A stretch of DNA of 64,000 nucleotides, taken from positions 1,922,001 through 1,986,000 of the forward strand of contig NZ_CP047954.1 of NCBI RefSeq assembly GCF_014279895.1, given 5' to 3'. This DNA is from Synechococcus sp. M16.1 (lineage in GTDB: Bacteria; Cyanobacteriota; Cyanobacteriia; PCC-6307; Cyanobiaceae). Numbering within the stretch: position 1 is the stretch's first letter; each line of letters opens with the position of its first letter. This document shows, in pieces, positions 9,536-19,019 of this stretch. The notes beneath the pieces are model-generated. The model was not told the DNA's origin and did not search any database. It was given only the letters and a program-made list of their open reading frames with translations. A program made the translations under genes and the position numbers.

Positions 9536-10009
9536 ATGCGCCGGTTGCTGCGCCTCAGTCGCATCCGGATGCGCCGCGGGGTCCTCTGGTTGTGGAGACA
9601 GGAAGGCACCCCAGGCCAACGGGCCCGTGGCCTGGCCGCTGGAGTGTTCTGCGGCTGCTACCCCTTCTTCGGGCTGCAGATCTTCCTCAGCGTGGGTGTG
9701 GCCAGCGTGGTGCGTGGCAATCACCTGCTCGCCGCCGCAGGAACCCTGGTGAGCAATCCCCTCACCTATCTGCCCCTCTATTGGTTCAACTATCTGGTGG
9801 GCTGTCGGCTGCTGGGCCCAGGCCAAGGCGGGATCAACCTGGCGGAGCTGAATCGCAGCAGCCTGTGGGCCCAAGGGTGGGAGTTCAGCCAGCGCATCCT
9901 GTTGGGCTCCACCGTTGTGGGGATGGTGATGGCCATCGCCAGCGGCTGGATGGCCTACCGCCTGTTTCTGCAGCGTGAAGCCCGTGCCGTCGTGAGCCGA
10001 GGCAGCTAG
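9536..10009 (+). CDS. DUF2062 family membrane protein
   Basis: A 157-residue protein with a basic N-terminus, the GVFCGCYPFFGLQIFLSV segment and SNPLTYLPLYW typical of DUF2062, and two to three transmembrane helices (15-40, 60-80 and 125-145 regions by eye). The function of the family is unknown. It is divergent from mnmE; the gap from the mnmE GTG is 54 nt. Its TAG stop overlaps the TAG stop of the convergent rel gene in a shared CTAG (10006-10009). Confidence 0.85.
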   Translation: MRRLLRLSRIRMRRGVLWLWRQEGTPGQRARGLAAGVFCGCYPFFGLQIFLSVGVASVVRGNHLLAAAGTLVSNPLTYLPLYWFNYLVGCRLLGPGQGGINLAELNRSSLWAQGWEFSQRILLGSTVVGMVMAIASGWMAYRLFLQREARAVVSRGS

Positions 10010-12348
10010 CTCGTGCCCACCCGGGCAATCCCGATCACATCCGCCATCGAGCGGATCTGGTCCATGGTGCGGCTGAGCTGATCGGCACCCTCGAGCTCAA
10101 CCCGCAGATCGATGCGGGCCGGCTTGCCCGCTGCCGTGGTGACCCGGGCATCACTGACGTTGATGGCCCCATCGGAGAGACGCAGCAGGATGTCTTTGAG
10201 GATGCCGACGCGATCGATCACTTCGATCCGCAACTGCACCGGGAAGCGCTGTTTCTCCTGTTCGGCATGGGCGGTGTTCCAGCGCACGGGGAGCCGCCGT
10301 TCCCGCGGGATTGTCTCCACGTTGGAGCAGTCCTGCCGGTGAATGGTGATGCCGTGGTTGCCGAGGGCCACCGTGCCCACGATCAACTCACCCGGCAGCG
10401 GACTGCAGCAGCCACCGAGGCGGTAGTCCAAGCCCTCCAGCCCAAGGATCGCCCCTTCGCCTCCGGAACGGTCCGGCGCCGGATCCCGCGATGGCAGCAG
10501 CGCAGCGGCCACGTCTTCGTTGCTGGGTGGGGCCTGCTGTTGTTCCGCCAGCAGACGCATCTCCTCCCGCAAACGGTTGAGCGCCTGCTGCAGCGTGACG
10601 TCTCCAAATCCCAGTGAAGCCAGAAGGTCTTCGGTGGTGGGCACATTGCAGCGCTGCGCCACCCGCTGCATCGCCTCACCGTTGAGTAGGGCATCGAAGC
10701 CATCCCGCCCCAGCTCCCGCTCCAGCAGATCCTTGCCCCGTTCAATCGTTTCGTCACGGTGGCTGCGCTTGTACCACTGGCGTATGCGATTACGGGCCGT
10801 CGGCGTGGCGACGAAGTTCAGCCAATCGAGGCTGGGATGGGCCGTTTTGCTGGTGAGCACCTGAACGAAATCACCGTTCTGCAGCGGCGTTGCCAGCGGA
10901 CACAACCGATCGTTGATGCGAACGCCATGGCAGTGATTGCCCACCTCGGAGTGGATGCGATAGGCGAAGTCGACGGCGGTTGCCCCCTTGCGCAACCCGA
11001 GCACATCACCCTTCGGGGTGAACACAAACACCTCTTCGTCGAAGAGGTCTTCCTTGATCGAGGAGAGGTAGTCGTTGTGATCGTCGTTGCCGCCTTCCTG
11101 CTGCCAATCCACCAGCTGACGCAGCCAGTTAAACCGCTCCGCATCACTGCTGCTGCTGGCCGGTGAGCCGCCTTCCTTGTATTTCCAGTGGGCCGCAATC
11201 CCGAATTCGGCCACATGGTGCATCTCAAGCGTGCGGATCTGCACTTCGATCGGGCGATGCCGACCGATCACCGCCGTGTGCAGGGATTGGTAGCCATTGG
11301 GTTTCGGCAACCCGATGTAGTCCTTGAAGCGTCCAGGAATCGGGCGGAAGGTGTCGTGAACCACCGCGAGGGCGCGATAGCAGCTCTCGACATTGGGGGT
11401 GAGGATCCGCAACGCCGCCACGTCGTAGATCTCGTGGAACTCCTTCTGCTGGCGTTGCATCTTGCTCCAGATGCCAAACAGATGCTTGGGGCGACCACTC
11501 ACCTCGCAGTGCTCTAGGCCGGCCCGTTCCAACCGCTCATTCAGCAGCCCCACCGTGACGCCGAGCCGTTGCTCCCGTTCACTGCGCTTGGTGGCCACCT
11601 CCTCCTGAATCTCCCGGAAGGCCTCCGGTTCCAGCAATTTGAAGGCCAGATCCTCCAGCTCCCACTTGAAGCGACCGATGCCGAGGCGGTTGGCCAGGGG
11701 GGCATAGATCTCACGGGTTTCGCGGGCGATCCGCTGGCGCTTCTCCTCCTTCAACGCACCCAGGGTGCGCATGTTGTGCAAGCGGTCGGCCAGCTTCACC
11801 AACACCACACGGATGTCGCTGGCCATCGCCAGGAACATCCGGCGCAGATTCTCCGCCTGCGCTTCCGTGCGGTCGTTGAAGTGGATGCCGCCGAGCTTGG
11901 TGACCCCCTCCACCAGTTCACGCACCTCGGAACCAAAGTGCAGCTCGATCTGATCGGGGGTGACGTCGGTGTCTTCGACCACGTCGTGGAGGAACCCTGC
12001 GGCGATCACCGGAGCGCTGGCGCCGATGTCCCGTAAGAGATCAGCCACCGCCACCGGATGGACGATGTAGGGGTCCCCACTGGCGCGGAACTGGCCTTCG
12101 TGCAGCTGAAAGCCGAAATCGAAGGCCGACACCAGCAGCGCCTCGGAATCGGTGGGGCAGCTCTGACCAATGCCGGGCGGCACATTGGCGATGCACTCCC
12201 TCAACCAGTCCGGTAGAGCGATGCCGTAATCGTCCGGATGGCGGACAGGATGGCGCCTCACTTCGGGCAACGCGCAGCCCACCGTGGCCGAACCTGAGCT
12301 GGTTCGGGGCTCTTTGGGTGTGGAGGCAGCGTTGAGCATCCGACCCAT
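10006..12348 (-). CDS. rel: Bifunctional (p)ppGpp synthetase/hydrolase (Rel/SpoT type)
   Basis: Stringent-response enzyme of 780 residues. An HD hydrolase domain (AAGFLHDVVEDTD, with LADRLHNMRTL later) looks intact. It is followed by the synthetase domain (GRFKDYIGLPKPNGYQSLHT), a TGS domain (VFVFTPKGDVLGLRKGATAVDFAY) and a C-terminal zinc-finger/ACT region (IHRQDCSNV; VLKDILLRLSDGAINVSDARV). This suggests that one enzyme makes and degrades (p)ppGpp. Start ATG 12348 or 12339 (third codon further). The divergent ABC ATPase gene begins very close by, so regulatory sites would lie within one of the coding regions. Confidence 0.96.
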   Translation of the reverse strand: MGRMLNAASTPKEPRTSSGSATVGCALPEVRRHPVRHPDDYGIALPDWLRECIANVPPGIGQSCPTDSEALLVSAFDFGFQLHEGQFRASGDPYIVHPVAVADLLRDIGASAPVIAAGFLHDVVEDTDVTPDQIELHFGSEVRELVEGVTKLGGIHFNDRTEAQAENLRRMFLAMASDIRVVLVKLADRLHNMRTLGALKEEKRQRIARETREIYAPLANRLGIGRFKWELEDLAFKLLEPEAFREIQEEVATKRSEREQRLGVTVGLLNERLERAGLEHCEVSGRPKHLFGIWSKMQRQQKEFHEIYDVAALRILTPNVESCYRALAVVHDTFRPIPGRFKDYIGLPKPNGYQSLHTAVIGRHRPIEVQIRTLEMHHVAEFGIAAHWKYKEGGSPASSSSDAERFNWLRQLVDWQQEGGNDDHNDYLSSIKEDLFDEEVFVFTPKGDVLGLRKGATAVDFAYRIHSEVGNHCHGVRINDRLCPLATPLQNGDFVQVLTSKTAHPSLDWLNFVATPTARNRIRQWYKRSHRDETIERGKDLLERELGRDGFDALLNGEAMQRVAQRCNVPTTEDLLASLGFGDVTLQQALNRLREEMRLLAEQQQAPPSNEDVAAALLPSRDPAPDRSGGEGAILGLEGLDYRLGGCCSPLPGELIVGTVALGNHGITIHRQDCSNVETIPRERRLPVRWNTAHAEQEKQRFPVQLRIEVIDRVGILKDILLRLSDGAINVSDARVTTAAGKPARIDLRVELEGADQLSRTMDQIRSMADVIGIARVGTS

Positions 12349-12404
12349 CGGGTCAATCCATGGTATTCAGTGCAGGACCTCCTGTCGCTCGCGCAGCACT
12401 GTTC

Positions 12405-14000
12405 ATGGGCCGGCCTGTTCTGGAACTCGAACAGCTGCGGTTGCGCTATCCCGGCAGCAACTCCTGGACGCTGGATGGGATGAATCTCAACCTCGAGCCG
12501 GGAGAGACCCTGGCCTTGGTGGGATCTTCGGGCTGCGGCAAAAGCACGGTGGCGCGGGCTGTGATGCAGCTGCTGCCCCAGGGAACGGTCTGTGAAGGAC
12601 GGCTGTACTTGACCGGCCAGGATCCACGCCAACTCCGGCGACCGCAGTTGCGGCAGCTGCGGGGTGAGGCCGTGGGTCTGGTGTTCCAGGACCCGATGAC
12701 GCGGATGAATCCGCTGATGAGCGTGGGCGGCCATCTGATCGACACCCTCAGGGCCCACCGACCTCGAACCAGTGCCGCGGCCCACCAGGAACGGGCCCGA
12801 GAACTGCTGGAGCGGGTGGGCATTGGCGCCAACCGCTTCCGCGCCTACCCCCATGAGCTCAGTGGTGGGATGCGCCAGCGCCTGGCCATTGCCTTAGCGA
12901 TTGCCCTGGAACCACCGTTGCTGATCGCCGATGAACCCACCACCAGCCTGGATGTGGCGGTGGCCGGGCAGGTGATGGCCGAACTCAGCGGCCTCTGCCA
13001 GGAACTGGGCAGCGCCCTGCTGCTGATCAGCCACGACCTGGCCATGGCCGCCCGCTGGTGCGAGCGCATGGCCATGCTCGACGGCGGACGCAAGGTGGAG
13101 GACGGCCCCAGCCATCAGTTGCTCACCCGGCCGCAGTCGCCGGTGGGGCAACGGCTGGTGGCCTCCGCCCAGGCCCGGGAAGGGGGACGCTCACCGGCAC
13201 GTCCCGACAGCGGCAGCGTGCTGCGGGTGGAGGAGATGCGCTGCTGGCATGCCGTGGGTGGCCCACCTTGGGCACCCCTCTGGCTGAAGGCGGTGGATGG
13301 GGTGAGTTTCGAGCTCCGGGCCGGGGAAAGCCTGGGGGTGGTGGGGGCCTCCGGCTGCGGGAAAAGCACCCTCTGCCGGGCCTTGATGGGGCTCAATCTC
13401 ATCCGCGGCGGACGGGTCGACCTGCTGGGCCAGGACCTGCTGAGCATGCGTGGTGAGGCGCTGCGAACGGCCCGCCGGGCCCTCCAGATGGTGTTTCAGG
13501 ACCCTCTGGCCTGCCTGAATCCCGCCCTGCAGGTGGCCGATGCCATCACCGATCCGTTGCTGATCCATGGTCTCTGCTCGAAAGCGACAGCCCGGGAGGA
13601 AGCCCGTCGCCTGCTGGAACGGGTCGGCCTCAGCCCGGCTGAGCAGTTTCAAGATCGCCTGCCGAAGCAGCTCTCCGGCGGTCAGCAGCAGCGGGTGGCG
13701 ATCGCCCGCGCCCTGGCGTTGAAACCCAAGGTGCTGATCTGCGATGAGAGCGTCAGCATGCTCGATGCCGAAGTGCAGGCGGATGTGCTGGCGCTGCTGC
13801 GGGAGCTGCAGCAGGAGCTGGGCCTGGCGATCGTGTTCATCACCCACGACCTCTCGGTGGCCAGTGGTTTCTGCCACCGGGTGATGGTGCTGGACAAGGG
13901 GAAAGTGGTGGAAGAAGGGCCAGGGGACCGGATCTTCAACGCACCTCAGGCGCCGATCAGCCGCACCCTCGTGGAGGCCTGCCCAAGGCTGCCCCGTTAA
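12405..14000 (+). CDS. Double ABC ATPase, peptide/nickel (Dpp/Opp) transporter type
   Basis: Two ATP-binding cassettes fused in one chain of 531 residues, like DppD-DppF or YejF. The first half has Walker A GSSGCGKST, signature LSGGMRQRL and Walker B LLIADEPTTSLD. The second has GASGCGKST, LSGGQQQRVAIARAL and VLICDESVSMLD. It should power uptake of peptides, nickel or similar substrates, but the partner permeases and binding protein are not in the window. ATG 12405 is chosen because the conserved part starts two residues later; an in-frame ATG at 12360 is possible and would leave only 11 nt to the divergent rel start. Confidence 0.9.
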   Translation: MGRPVLELEQLRLRYPGSNSWTLDGMNLNLEPGETLALVGSSGCGKSTVARAVMQLLPQGTVCEGRLYLTGQDPRQLRRPQLRQLRGEAVGLVFQDPMTRMNPLMSVGGHLIDTLRAHRPRTSAAAHQERARELLERVGIGANRFRAYPHELSGGMRQRLAIALAIALEPPLLIADEPTTSLDVAVAGQVMAELSGLCQELGSALLLISHDLAMAARWCERMAMLDGGRKVEDGPSHQLLTRPQSPVGQRLVASAQAREGGRSPARPDSGSVLRVEEMRCWHAVGGPPWAPLWLKAVDGVSFELRAGESLGVVGASGCGKSTLCRALMGLNLIRGGRVDLLGQDLLSMRGEALRTARRALQMVFQDPLACLNPALQVADAITDPLLIHGLCSKATAREEARRLLERVGLSPAEQFQDRLPKQLSGGQQQRVAIARALALKPKVLICDESVSMLDAEVQADVLALLRELQQELGLAIVFITHDLSVASGFCHRVMVLDKGKVVEEGPGDRIFNAPQAPISRTLVEACPRLPR

Positions 14001-14004
14001 GCCC

Positions 14005-15009
14005 TCAGCCCGAGGCGGCGCGTCGCCTCAGCACCCCCAGCAACTTCTCCATCACTGGAGGCAGGGGAGCTTCGAACAGCATCCGCTCGCGGGTGATCGG
14101 ATGGTCCAGCCCCAGCTGCACGGCGTGCAGGGCCTGGCCGTGCAGCTCAATCGGCAACTTGCGGCAGCGGCTGTAGGTGGGGTCACCCACCACGGGGTGA
14201 TTCATGTGGGCGCAGTGGACGCGGATCTGATGGGTCCGCCCGGTGTCCAGCTTGAAGCGCAACAGGGAGTAGTCGCCCAGCCGCTCCACCAGGGTCCAGT
14301 GGGTGCAGGCATACCGGCCGTTTTCGCTGCTCACCACCGCGTACTTCTTGCGATCCGCCGGATGACGGCCAATGGCGCCGACGATCGTGCCGGAATCGCC
14401 GGCGGGCACGCCATGAACGACGGCGAAATACTCGCGGGAGGCGATTCGTTTCTGGATCTGCACCTGCAGCCGCACCAGGGCCTCCTGGCTCTTGGCGATC
14501 ACGATGCAGCCGGTGGTGTCTTTATCAAGGCGGTGCACAATCCCCGGGCGCAACTTGCCGCTGATACCGGGCAGGTCCGGGCAGTGATGCAGCAGGCCGT
14601 TCACCAGGGTGCCGTCCTTGTTGCCCGGCGCCGGATGCACCGTCAGTCCGGCCGGCTTGTTGAGCACGATCAGATGGTCGTCCTCAAACAACACATCTAA
14701 ATCCATCGGCTCCGGCTTGAGGTAAGGCAGCGGTTCCGGTGGTGGCATCCAAAGCTGCACCTCATCGCCCTGGCGCAGGGGGGTTTTGGCCTTGCCGGTC
14801 TTGCCGTTGACGCGCACGTAGCCCGCGTCGATGAACTTCTGAATCCGGGCCCGGCTCTGCTCCGTGCGCTGGCTCACCAACCAGCGGTCGAGCCGCATCG
14901 GCAACGGCTTGGGATAGGCCAGCGTCAGCAGCTCTCCCTCCCCTTCACCAAAGCGATCCGTGAAGGTCTCCTCCGGCAACGGAGGACGTTTCCACTGCTG
15001 CGGACTCAT
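14005..15009 (-). CDS. Ribosomal large subunit pseudouridine synthase, RluD-like
   Basis: RluA-family pseudouridine synthase of 334 residues. An S4 RNA-binding domain (MRLDRWLVSQRTEQSRARIQ) precedes the catalytic domain with GIVHRLDKDTTGCIV, which carries the catalytic Asp, and RTHQIRVH, PVVGDPTYS and HGQALHA. It is most like RluD, which modifies helix 69 of 23S rRNA, but the exact target sites cannot be fixed by eye. The start overlaps the stop of the RbgA-like GTPase by 4 nt, so the two ribosome-assembly factors are probably co-expressed. Confidence 0.92.
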   Translation of the reverse strand: MSPQQWKRPPLPEETFTDRFGEGEGELLTLAYPKPLPMRLDRWLVSQRTEQSRARIQKFIDAGYVRVNGKTGKAKTPLRQGDEVQLWMPPPEPLPYLKPEPMDLDVLFEDDHLIVLNKPAGLTVHPAPGNKDGTLVNGLLHHCPDLPGISGKLRPGIVHRLDKDTTGCIVIAKSQEALVRLQVQIQKRIASREYFAVVHGVPAGDSGTIVGAIGRHPADRKKYAVVSSENGRYACTHWTLVERLGDYSLLRFKLDTGRTHQIRVHCAHMNHPVVGDPTYSRCRKLPIELHGQALHAVQLGLDHPITRERMLFEAPLPPVMEKLLGVLRRRAASG

Positions 15010-15872
15010 GCCGGCAGCTCCAATGCAATGCTGCCGAGGGCCGACTTGCGGAAATCATCCAGTAGCCGCTGGGCCATGCGCGCTGTCTCACCGGAGGTGT
15101 GGCGGGCCGCTGCGGCATCCAGCCAGAGAGCCGGGTCGGCCGTTTCACCGCTCAAGGGAATGCCGTAGCGCTCCTGAAGCAGCGGAATCGTCACCCCAGC
15201 GGCAGGCTGCGATCCCACATCCAGCAGCAACTGCAGGAAGGCCTGGGCCACCAGTTCACCGTCGTAGGCGGCCTGGCCGATGTCGTCGCAAAGGGCCAGC
15301 CGCAGGGCCGCCTGCTGGTCGTCGAGCCGAGGCGGCAGCACGCCAGGGGCATCAAGGAGGTCAAGGTCTTGCCCCAGACGCACCCAGCGCAGGGTGCGCG
15401 TCACGCCGGCCCGCCGGGCGCTAGCCACCACCTTCTGCCGCACAAGACGGTTGATCAACGCCGACTTGCCCACGTTGGGAAAGCCCAGGGTGAGCGCCCG
15501 CACGGGCCTGGGCCGCATGCCCCGGTTGCGGCGGCGTTCGTTGAGCTGATCGCCGGCACGGATCGCGGCCTGCTGCACCTGCTTCACGCCGGTACCGGCC
15601 TTGGCATCACACCAAACCGTCCGCTGGCCCTGGGCTTTGAACCAGGCCTCCCAGGCCTCCTTGGCGGCTGCGGTGACCATGTCGCGCCGGTTGATCACCA
15701 ACAGATGCTGCTTGCCCTTCAACCAGCGGTTGAGGTGGGGGTGGCCCGTGGCCAGAGGAATGCGGGCATCACGCACCTCGATCACCAGATCCACCTTGTC
15801 GAGATGGCGCTTGAGCTGCTGCTCCGCCTTGGCGATGTGGCCGGGATACCACTGGATCGTTGGGGTGCTCAC
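15006..15872 (-). CDS. rbgA: Ribosome biogenesis GTPase, YlqF/RbgA type
   Basis: Circularly permuted GTPase of 288 residues involved in late 50S assembly. The N-terminal IQWYPGHIAKAEQQL is the family hallmark. G4 comes first (VINRRD, with Arg where NKxD has Lys), then G1 GFPNVGKSALINR, G2 in the AGVTRTLRW region and G3 DAPGVL. A C-terminal helical RNA-binding domain follows. It overlaps the rluD-like gene by 4 nt. The divergent pgk gene starts 118 nt away, so the gap holds both promoters. Confidence 0.92.
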   Translation of the reverse strand: MSTPTIQWYPGHIAKAEQQLKRHLDKVDLVIEVRDARIPLATGHPHLNRWLKGKQHLLVINRRDMVTAAAKEAWEAWFKAQGQRTVWCDAKAGTGVKQVQQAAIRAGDQLNERRRNRGMRPRPVRALTLGFPNVGKSALINRLVRQKVVASARRAGVTRTLRWVRLGQDLDLLDAPGVLPPRLDDQQAALRLALCDDIGQAAYDGELVAQAFLQLLLDVGSQPAAGVTIPLLQERYGIPLSGETADPALWLDAAAARHTSGETARMAQRLLDDFRKSALGSIALELPA

Positions 15873-15990
15873 AGAGGCAAACGCACAGAACAGACGGCCA
15901 GCCGGAACGAATTCACTTTGAACGCGCTGGCACCAACGTCATTCACACGGGTTAATCTCACCCCGTTTTCTTACCGCACGACACAACCCT

Positions 15991-17196
15991 ATGGCGAAGC
16001 GTTCCCTGGCCAGCCTCAACGCCGGCGACCTGAGCGGCAAACGCGTTCTCGTGCGGGTTGACTTCAACGTGCCCCTGAACGATGCCGGTGCGATCACCGA
16101 CGACACCCGCATCCGTGCTGCCCTGCCCACGATCAACGACCTGATCGGCAAGGGCGCCAAGGTGATCCTGTCCGCTCACTTCGGCCGTCCCAAGGGCCAG
16201 GTGAATGACGCCATGCGTCTCACCCCCGTGGCGGCTCGCCTGAGCGAACTGCTGGGCAAGCAGGTGGCCAAGACCGACAGCTGCATCGGCCCCGACGCCG
16301 AAGCCAAGGTGGGCGCCATGGCCAACGGCGATGTGGTGCTGCTGGAGAACGTGCGTTTCTTCGCTGAAGAAGAGAAGAACGAAGCCGGTTTCGCCGAGAA
16401 GCTCGCGGGCTTGGCTGAGGTATATGTGAACGACGCCTTCGGCGCCGCCCACCGTGCCCACGCCTCCACCGAGGGCGTGACCAAGTTCCTCAAGCCCTCC
16501 GTCGCCGGCTTCCTGATGGAGAAAGAACTTCAGTACCTGCAAGGTGCTGTGGATGAGCCCAAGCGTCCCCTGGCGGCCATCGTCGGCGGCTCCAAGGTGA
16601 GCTCCAAGATCGGCGTGCTCGAAGCCCTGATCGACAAGTGCGACAAGGTGCTGATCGGCGGCGGCATGATCTTCACCTTCTACAAGGCTCGCGGCCTCTC
16701 GGTGGGCAAGAGCCTGGTGGAAGAAGACAAGCTGGAACTGGCCAAGGAGCTCGAGGCCAAGGCCAAGGCCAAGGGCGTGCAACTGCTGCTGCCCACCGAC
16801 GTGGTGCTGGCGGACAACTTCGCCCCCGATGCCAACAGCCAGACCGCTGACATCAATGCCATCCCCGACGGCTGGATGGGTCTCGACATCGGCCCTGATT
16901 CGATCAAGGTGTTCCAGGACGCCCTGGCCGACTGTCAGACCGTGATCTGGAACGGCCCCATGGGCGTGTTCGAGTTCGACAAGTTCGCTGCTGGCACCAA
17001 TGCCATCGCCACCACCCTGGCCGACCTGAGCGGCAAGGGCTGCTGCACGATCATCGGCGGCGGTGACTCGGTGGCAGCGGTCGAGAAAGCTGGCCTGGCC
17101 GAGAAGATGTCGCACATCTCCACCGGCGGTGGCGCCAGCCTCGAACTGCTGGAAGGCAAGGTGCTGCCCGGCGTGGCTGCCCTCGACGCGGCCTGA
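15991..17196 (+). CDS. pgk: Phosphoglycerate kinase
   Basis: Interconverts 1,3-bisphosphoglycerate and 3-phosphoglycerate with ADP/ATP, serving the Calvin cycle and glycolysis. The 401-residue protein has [14 protein letters not shown] (about 20-32), [26 protein letters not shown], the nucleotide-binding [12 protein letters not shown] and the C-terminal [13 protein letters not shown] (about 355-367). Full length. It stands alone, with a divergent neighbour upstream and a strong terminator downstream at 17239-17277. The Gly/Ala/Lys-rich, strongly biased codon choice suits a highly expressed gene. Confidence 0.98.
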   Translation: MAKRSLASLNAGDLSGKRVLVRVDFNVPLNDAGAITDDTRIRAALPTINDLIGKGAKVILSAHFGRPKGQVNDAMRLTPVAARLSELLGKQVAKTDSCIGPDAEAKVGAMANGDVVLLENVRFFAEEEKNEAGFAEKLAGLAEVYVNDAFGAAHRAHASTEGVTKFLKPSVAGFLMEKELQYLQGAVDEPKRPLAAIVGGSKVSSKIGVLEALIDKCDKVLIGGGMIFTFYKARGLSVGKSLVEEDKLELAKELEAKAKAKGVQLLLPTDVVLADNFAPDANSQTADINAIPDGWMGLDIGPDSIKVFQDALADCQTVIWNGPMGVFEFDKFAAGTNAIATTLADLSGKGCCTIIGGGDSVAAVEKAGLAEKMSHISTGGGASLELLEGKVLPGVAALDAA

Positions 17197-17238
17197 TCAG
17201 CGGCTGAAGCCTGGAGCTTCAGGTCTTCATCGATCTTG

Positions 17239-17277
17239 TCCCGGACGTCCCTCAAAGCGGACGTCCGGGATTTTTTA
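17239..17277 (+). terminator. Rho-independent terminator of pgk
   Basis: A perfect 12-bp stem (TCCCGGACGTCC at 17239-17250 with its complement at 17259-17270), an 8-nt loop, then six T residues. It begins 42 nt after the pgk stop. It overlaps the earliest possible ATG (17277) of the next gene, which argues for that gene's start at 17340. Confidence 0.93.
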
Positions 17278-17339
17278 TGTCCTGGAGGCACAGCTGCTGC
17301 GCATCCGTCGATCAGGATCCAAATGCTTCGCCATGCGTC

Positions 17340-18227
17340 ATGACCAAAGGTGACCTGAGCCTGGGCTTCGTGGGACTGGGGGCACTCGGCCTGCCGATGG
17401 CGGTCAACCTGAACAAGGCTGGCTTTCCACTACGGGTGCACACCCGCAGCCGCACCGCCGAAACCGATCCGGAGCTCGAGGGTGCAACGCCATGTTCCAG
17501 CCCAGCCGATGCCAGCACCGGCGTGGATGTGCTGCTGCTGTGCGTCAGCGACGATGCAGCCGTTGAGGAGGTGCTGTTCGGAGTAGAAGGCGCCGCATCA
17601 CAGCTGCGCGCCGGCAGCGTGGTGCTGGATTGCTCCACCATTGCTCCCGCCACAGCCCAACACTGTGCGGAACGCCTGGCACGCCAGAACCTCCATTACA
17701 TGGATGCCCCGGTCACTGGCGGCACGGAAGGGGCCAAACGCGGCAGCCTCACGGTGCTGGTGGGTGGAGCCAGCGAGCCATTGGAGCGGGTACGGCCCAT
17801 CCTCGAGGTGATTGGAGGCTCCATTCATCACTTCGGTGACGTGGGGCGGGGACAACAGGTGAAAGCGGTGAACCAAGTGCTGGTGGCCGGCAGCTATGCC
17901 GCCGTGGCCGAAGCGGTGGCCCTAGGCCAGCGTTTGGAGCTGCCCATGCCCCAGGTGATCGATGCCCTCAAAAATGGTGCAGCCGGCTCATGGGCCCTCG
18001 ACCATCGCAGCATCGCCATGCTGGAGGGCAGCTATCCCCTTGGCTTCCGGCTGAGCCTGCATCGCAAGGATCTCGGGATTGCCCTTGATGCAGCCAAGGC
18101 CGTCCAACTGGATCTGCCCGTCACAACGCTGGTGGAACAGCTGGAACTCGATCTGATCAACAACGGCCATGGCGATGAGGACGTGTCCGCCCTGCACCGC
18201 TGGAATCAAACAAGACAACGGAGCTAG
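17340..18227 (+). CDS. NAD(P)-dependent beta-hydroxyacid dehydrogenase (3-hydroxyisobutyrate / tartronate semialdehyde reductase family)
   Basis: A 295-residue oxidoreductase. The N-terminal Rossmann motif is [17 protein letters not shown]. The substrate-binding [22 protein letters not shown] follows, and then the catalytic Lys in [16 protein letters not shown] (about residue 174). The substrate could be tartronate semialdehyde (glycerate/photorespiratory pathway), 3-hydroxyisobutyrate or a related semialdehyde; sequence reading does not decide. ATG 17340 is chosen because the in-frame ATG 17277 lies in the pgk terminator. Its TAG stop shares CTAG (18224-18227) with the convergent gene. Confidence 0.88.
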   Translation: MTKGDLSLGFVGLGALGLPMAVNLNKAGFPLRVHTRSRTAETDPELEGATPCSSPADASTGVDVLLLCVSDDAAVEEVLFGVEGAASQLRAGSVVLDCSTIAPATAQHCAERLARQNLHYMDAPVTGGTEGAKRGSLTVLVGGASEPLERVRPILEVIGGSIHHFGDVGRGQQVKAVNQVLVAGSYAAVAEAVALGQRLELPMPQVIDALKNGAAGSWALDHRSIAMLEGSYPLGFRLSLHRKDLGIALDAAKAVQLDLPVTTLVEQLELDLINNGHGDEDVSALHRWNQTRQRS

Positions 18228-18973
18228 TAGCTGCTGACCACGCGCACCCGTTTGGTGGCCGTCACCACGCCATCGGGATGCACCAGCATCACGGCCCAGG
18301 TCTGCGAACCGGGTTGCTGAGGTGCCTGGACGCTTTTGAACAATCCACCCCCAGCCTGAGGCGACAACGGCAGGTTGGGGCGCTGATGAGCCGACAGCTG
18401 CTCATCGGTGAGGTCGATCAAACCGCCCGCCACCAGGGCCTGGCCTAGCGGTTTTTCAACGATCAAGTCGACGTCATAACGGCTGCCGGTGAGCACCACG
18501 TCGGGGATGGCGACGTCAACCGCCAAGGGGCGCTCACCACTGCGCAGCAAGGACTGCTGGGCCAGCAGTTCCTGGTCTACGAGCTGGCCGTTGTCCAGAC
18601 GAATCGCGATCTGTTCGCTGGCCTCAAGGGAATAACTGAGCCCCTGGGATTCGGCGGCACCCCGCACCTGCAGGCTGAGGGTTGGACGGCCATCTGGTGT
18701 GGGTGCTGCGGGCTCCACCTGCCAGGTGACCTCGGGGAAATCCTGCCGGAAACGCTCCAGGCGCTGGGCCAAAACAGGCTGAAGCTCAACGCTGGCCAGC
18801 GTGTCGAACGCCGAAGAGCTGCCGCTGTTCAACGCCGCTTGCAGGCGATCGCTAAAATGACCTACGGCACTGCCCTCGCGTCCGGGCTGCCCAAGGGCTT
18901 GAACCGGTGACAACACCAATGCCATGGCCGAGACGAGCGTGACTCCCAAGAAACGACGCACGGGCCAGACCAC
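18224..18973 (-). CDS. Exported protein of unknown function
   Basis: A 249-residue protein with a clear signal peptide (RRFLGVTLVSAMALVLSPVQALG, cleavage around residue 28). The rest is soluble and mixed in character, with a predicted beta-rich C-terminal half (DVDLIVEKPLGQALVAGGLIDL, TWAVMLVHPDGVVTATKRVRVV). It is not recognised as a named family; it may be one of the conserved picocyanobacterial periplasmic proteins. It is divergent from murG, with a 46-nt gap to the murG ATG, and convergent with the dehydrogenase. Confidence 0.75.
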   Translation of the reverse strand: MVWPVRRFLGVTLVSAMALVLSPVQALGQPGREGSAVGHFSDRLQAALNSGSSSAFDTLASVELQPVLAQRLERFRQDFPEVTWQVEPAAPTPDGRPTLSLQVRGAAESQGLSYSLEASEQIAIRLDNGQLVDQELLAQQSLLRSGERPLAVDVAIPDVVLTGSRYDVDLIVEKPLGQALVAGGLIDLTDEQLSAHQRPNLPLSPQAGGGLFKSVQAPQQPGSQTWAVMLVHPDGVVTATKRVRVVSSY

Positions 18974-19019
18974 ATCAACCCAATTAAGTTAGGCCTGGTG
19001 TGCGGTGACGGCCGACGCG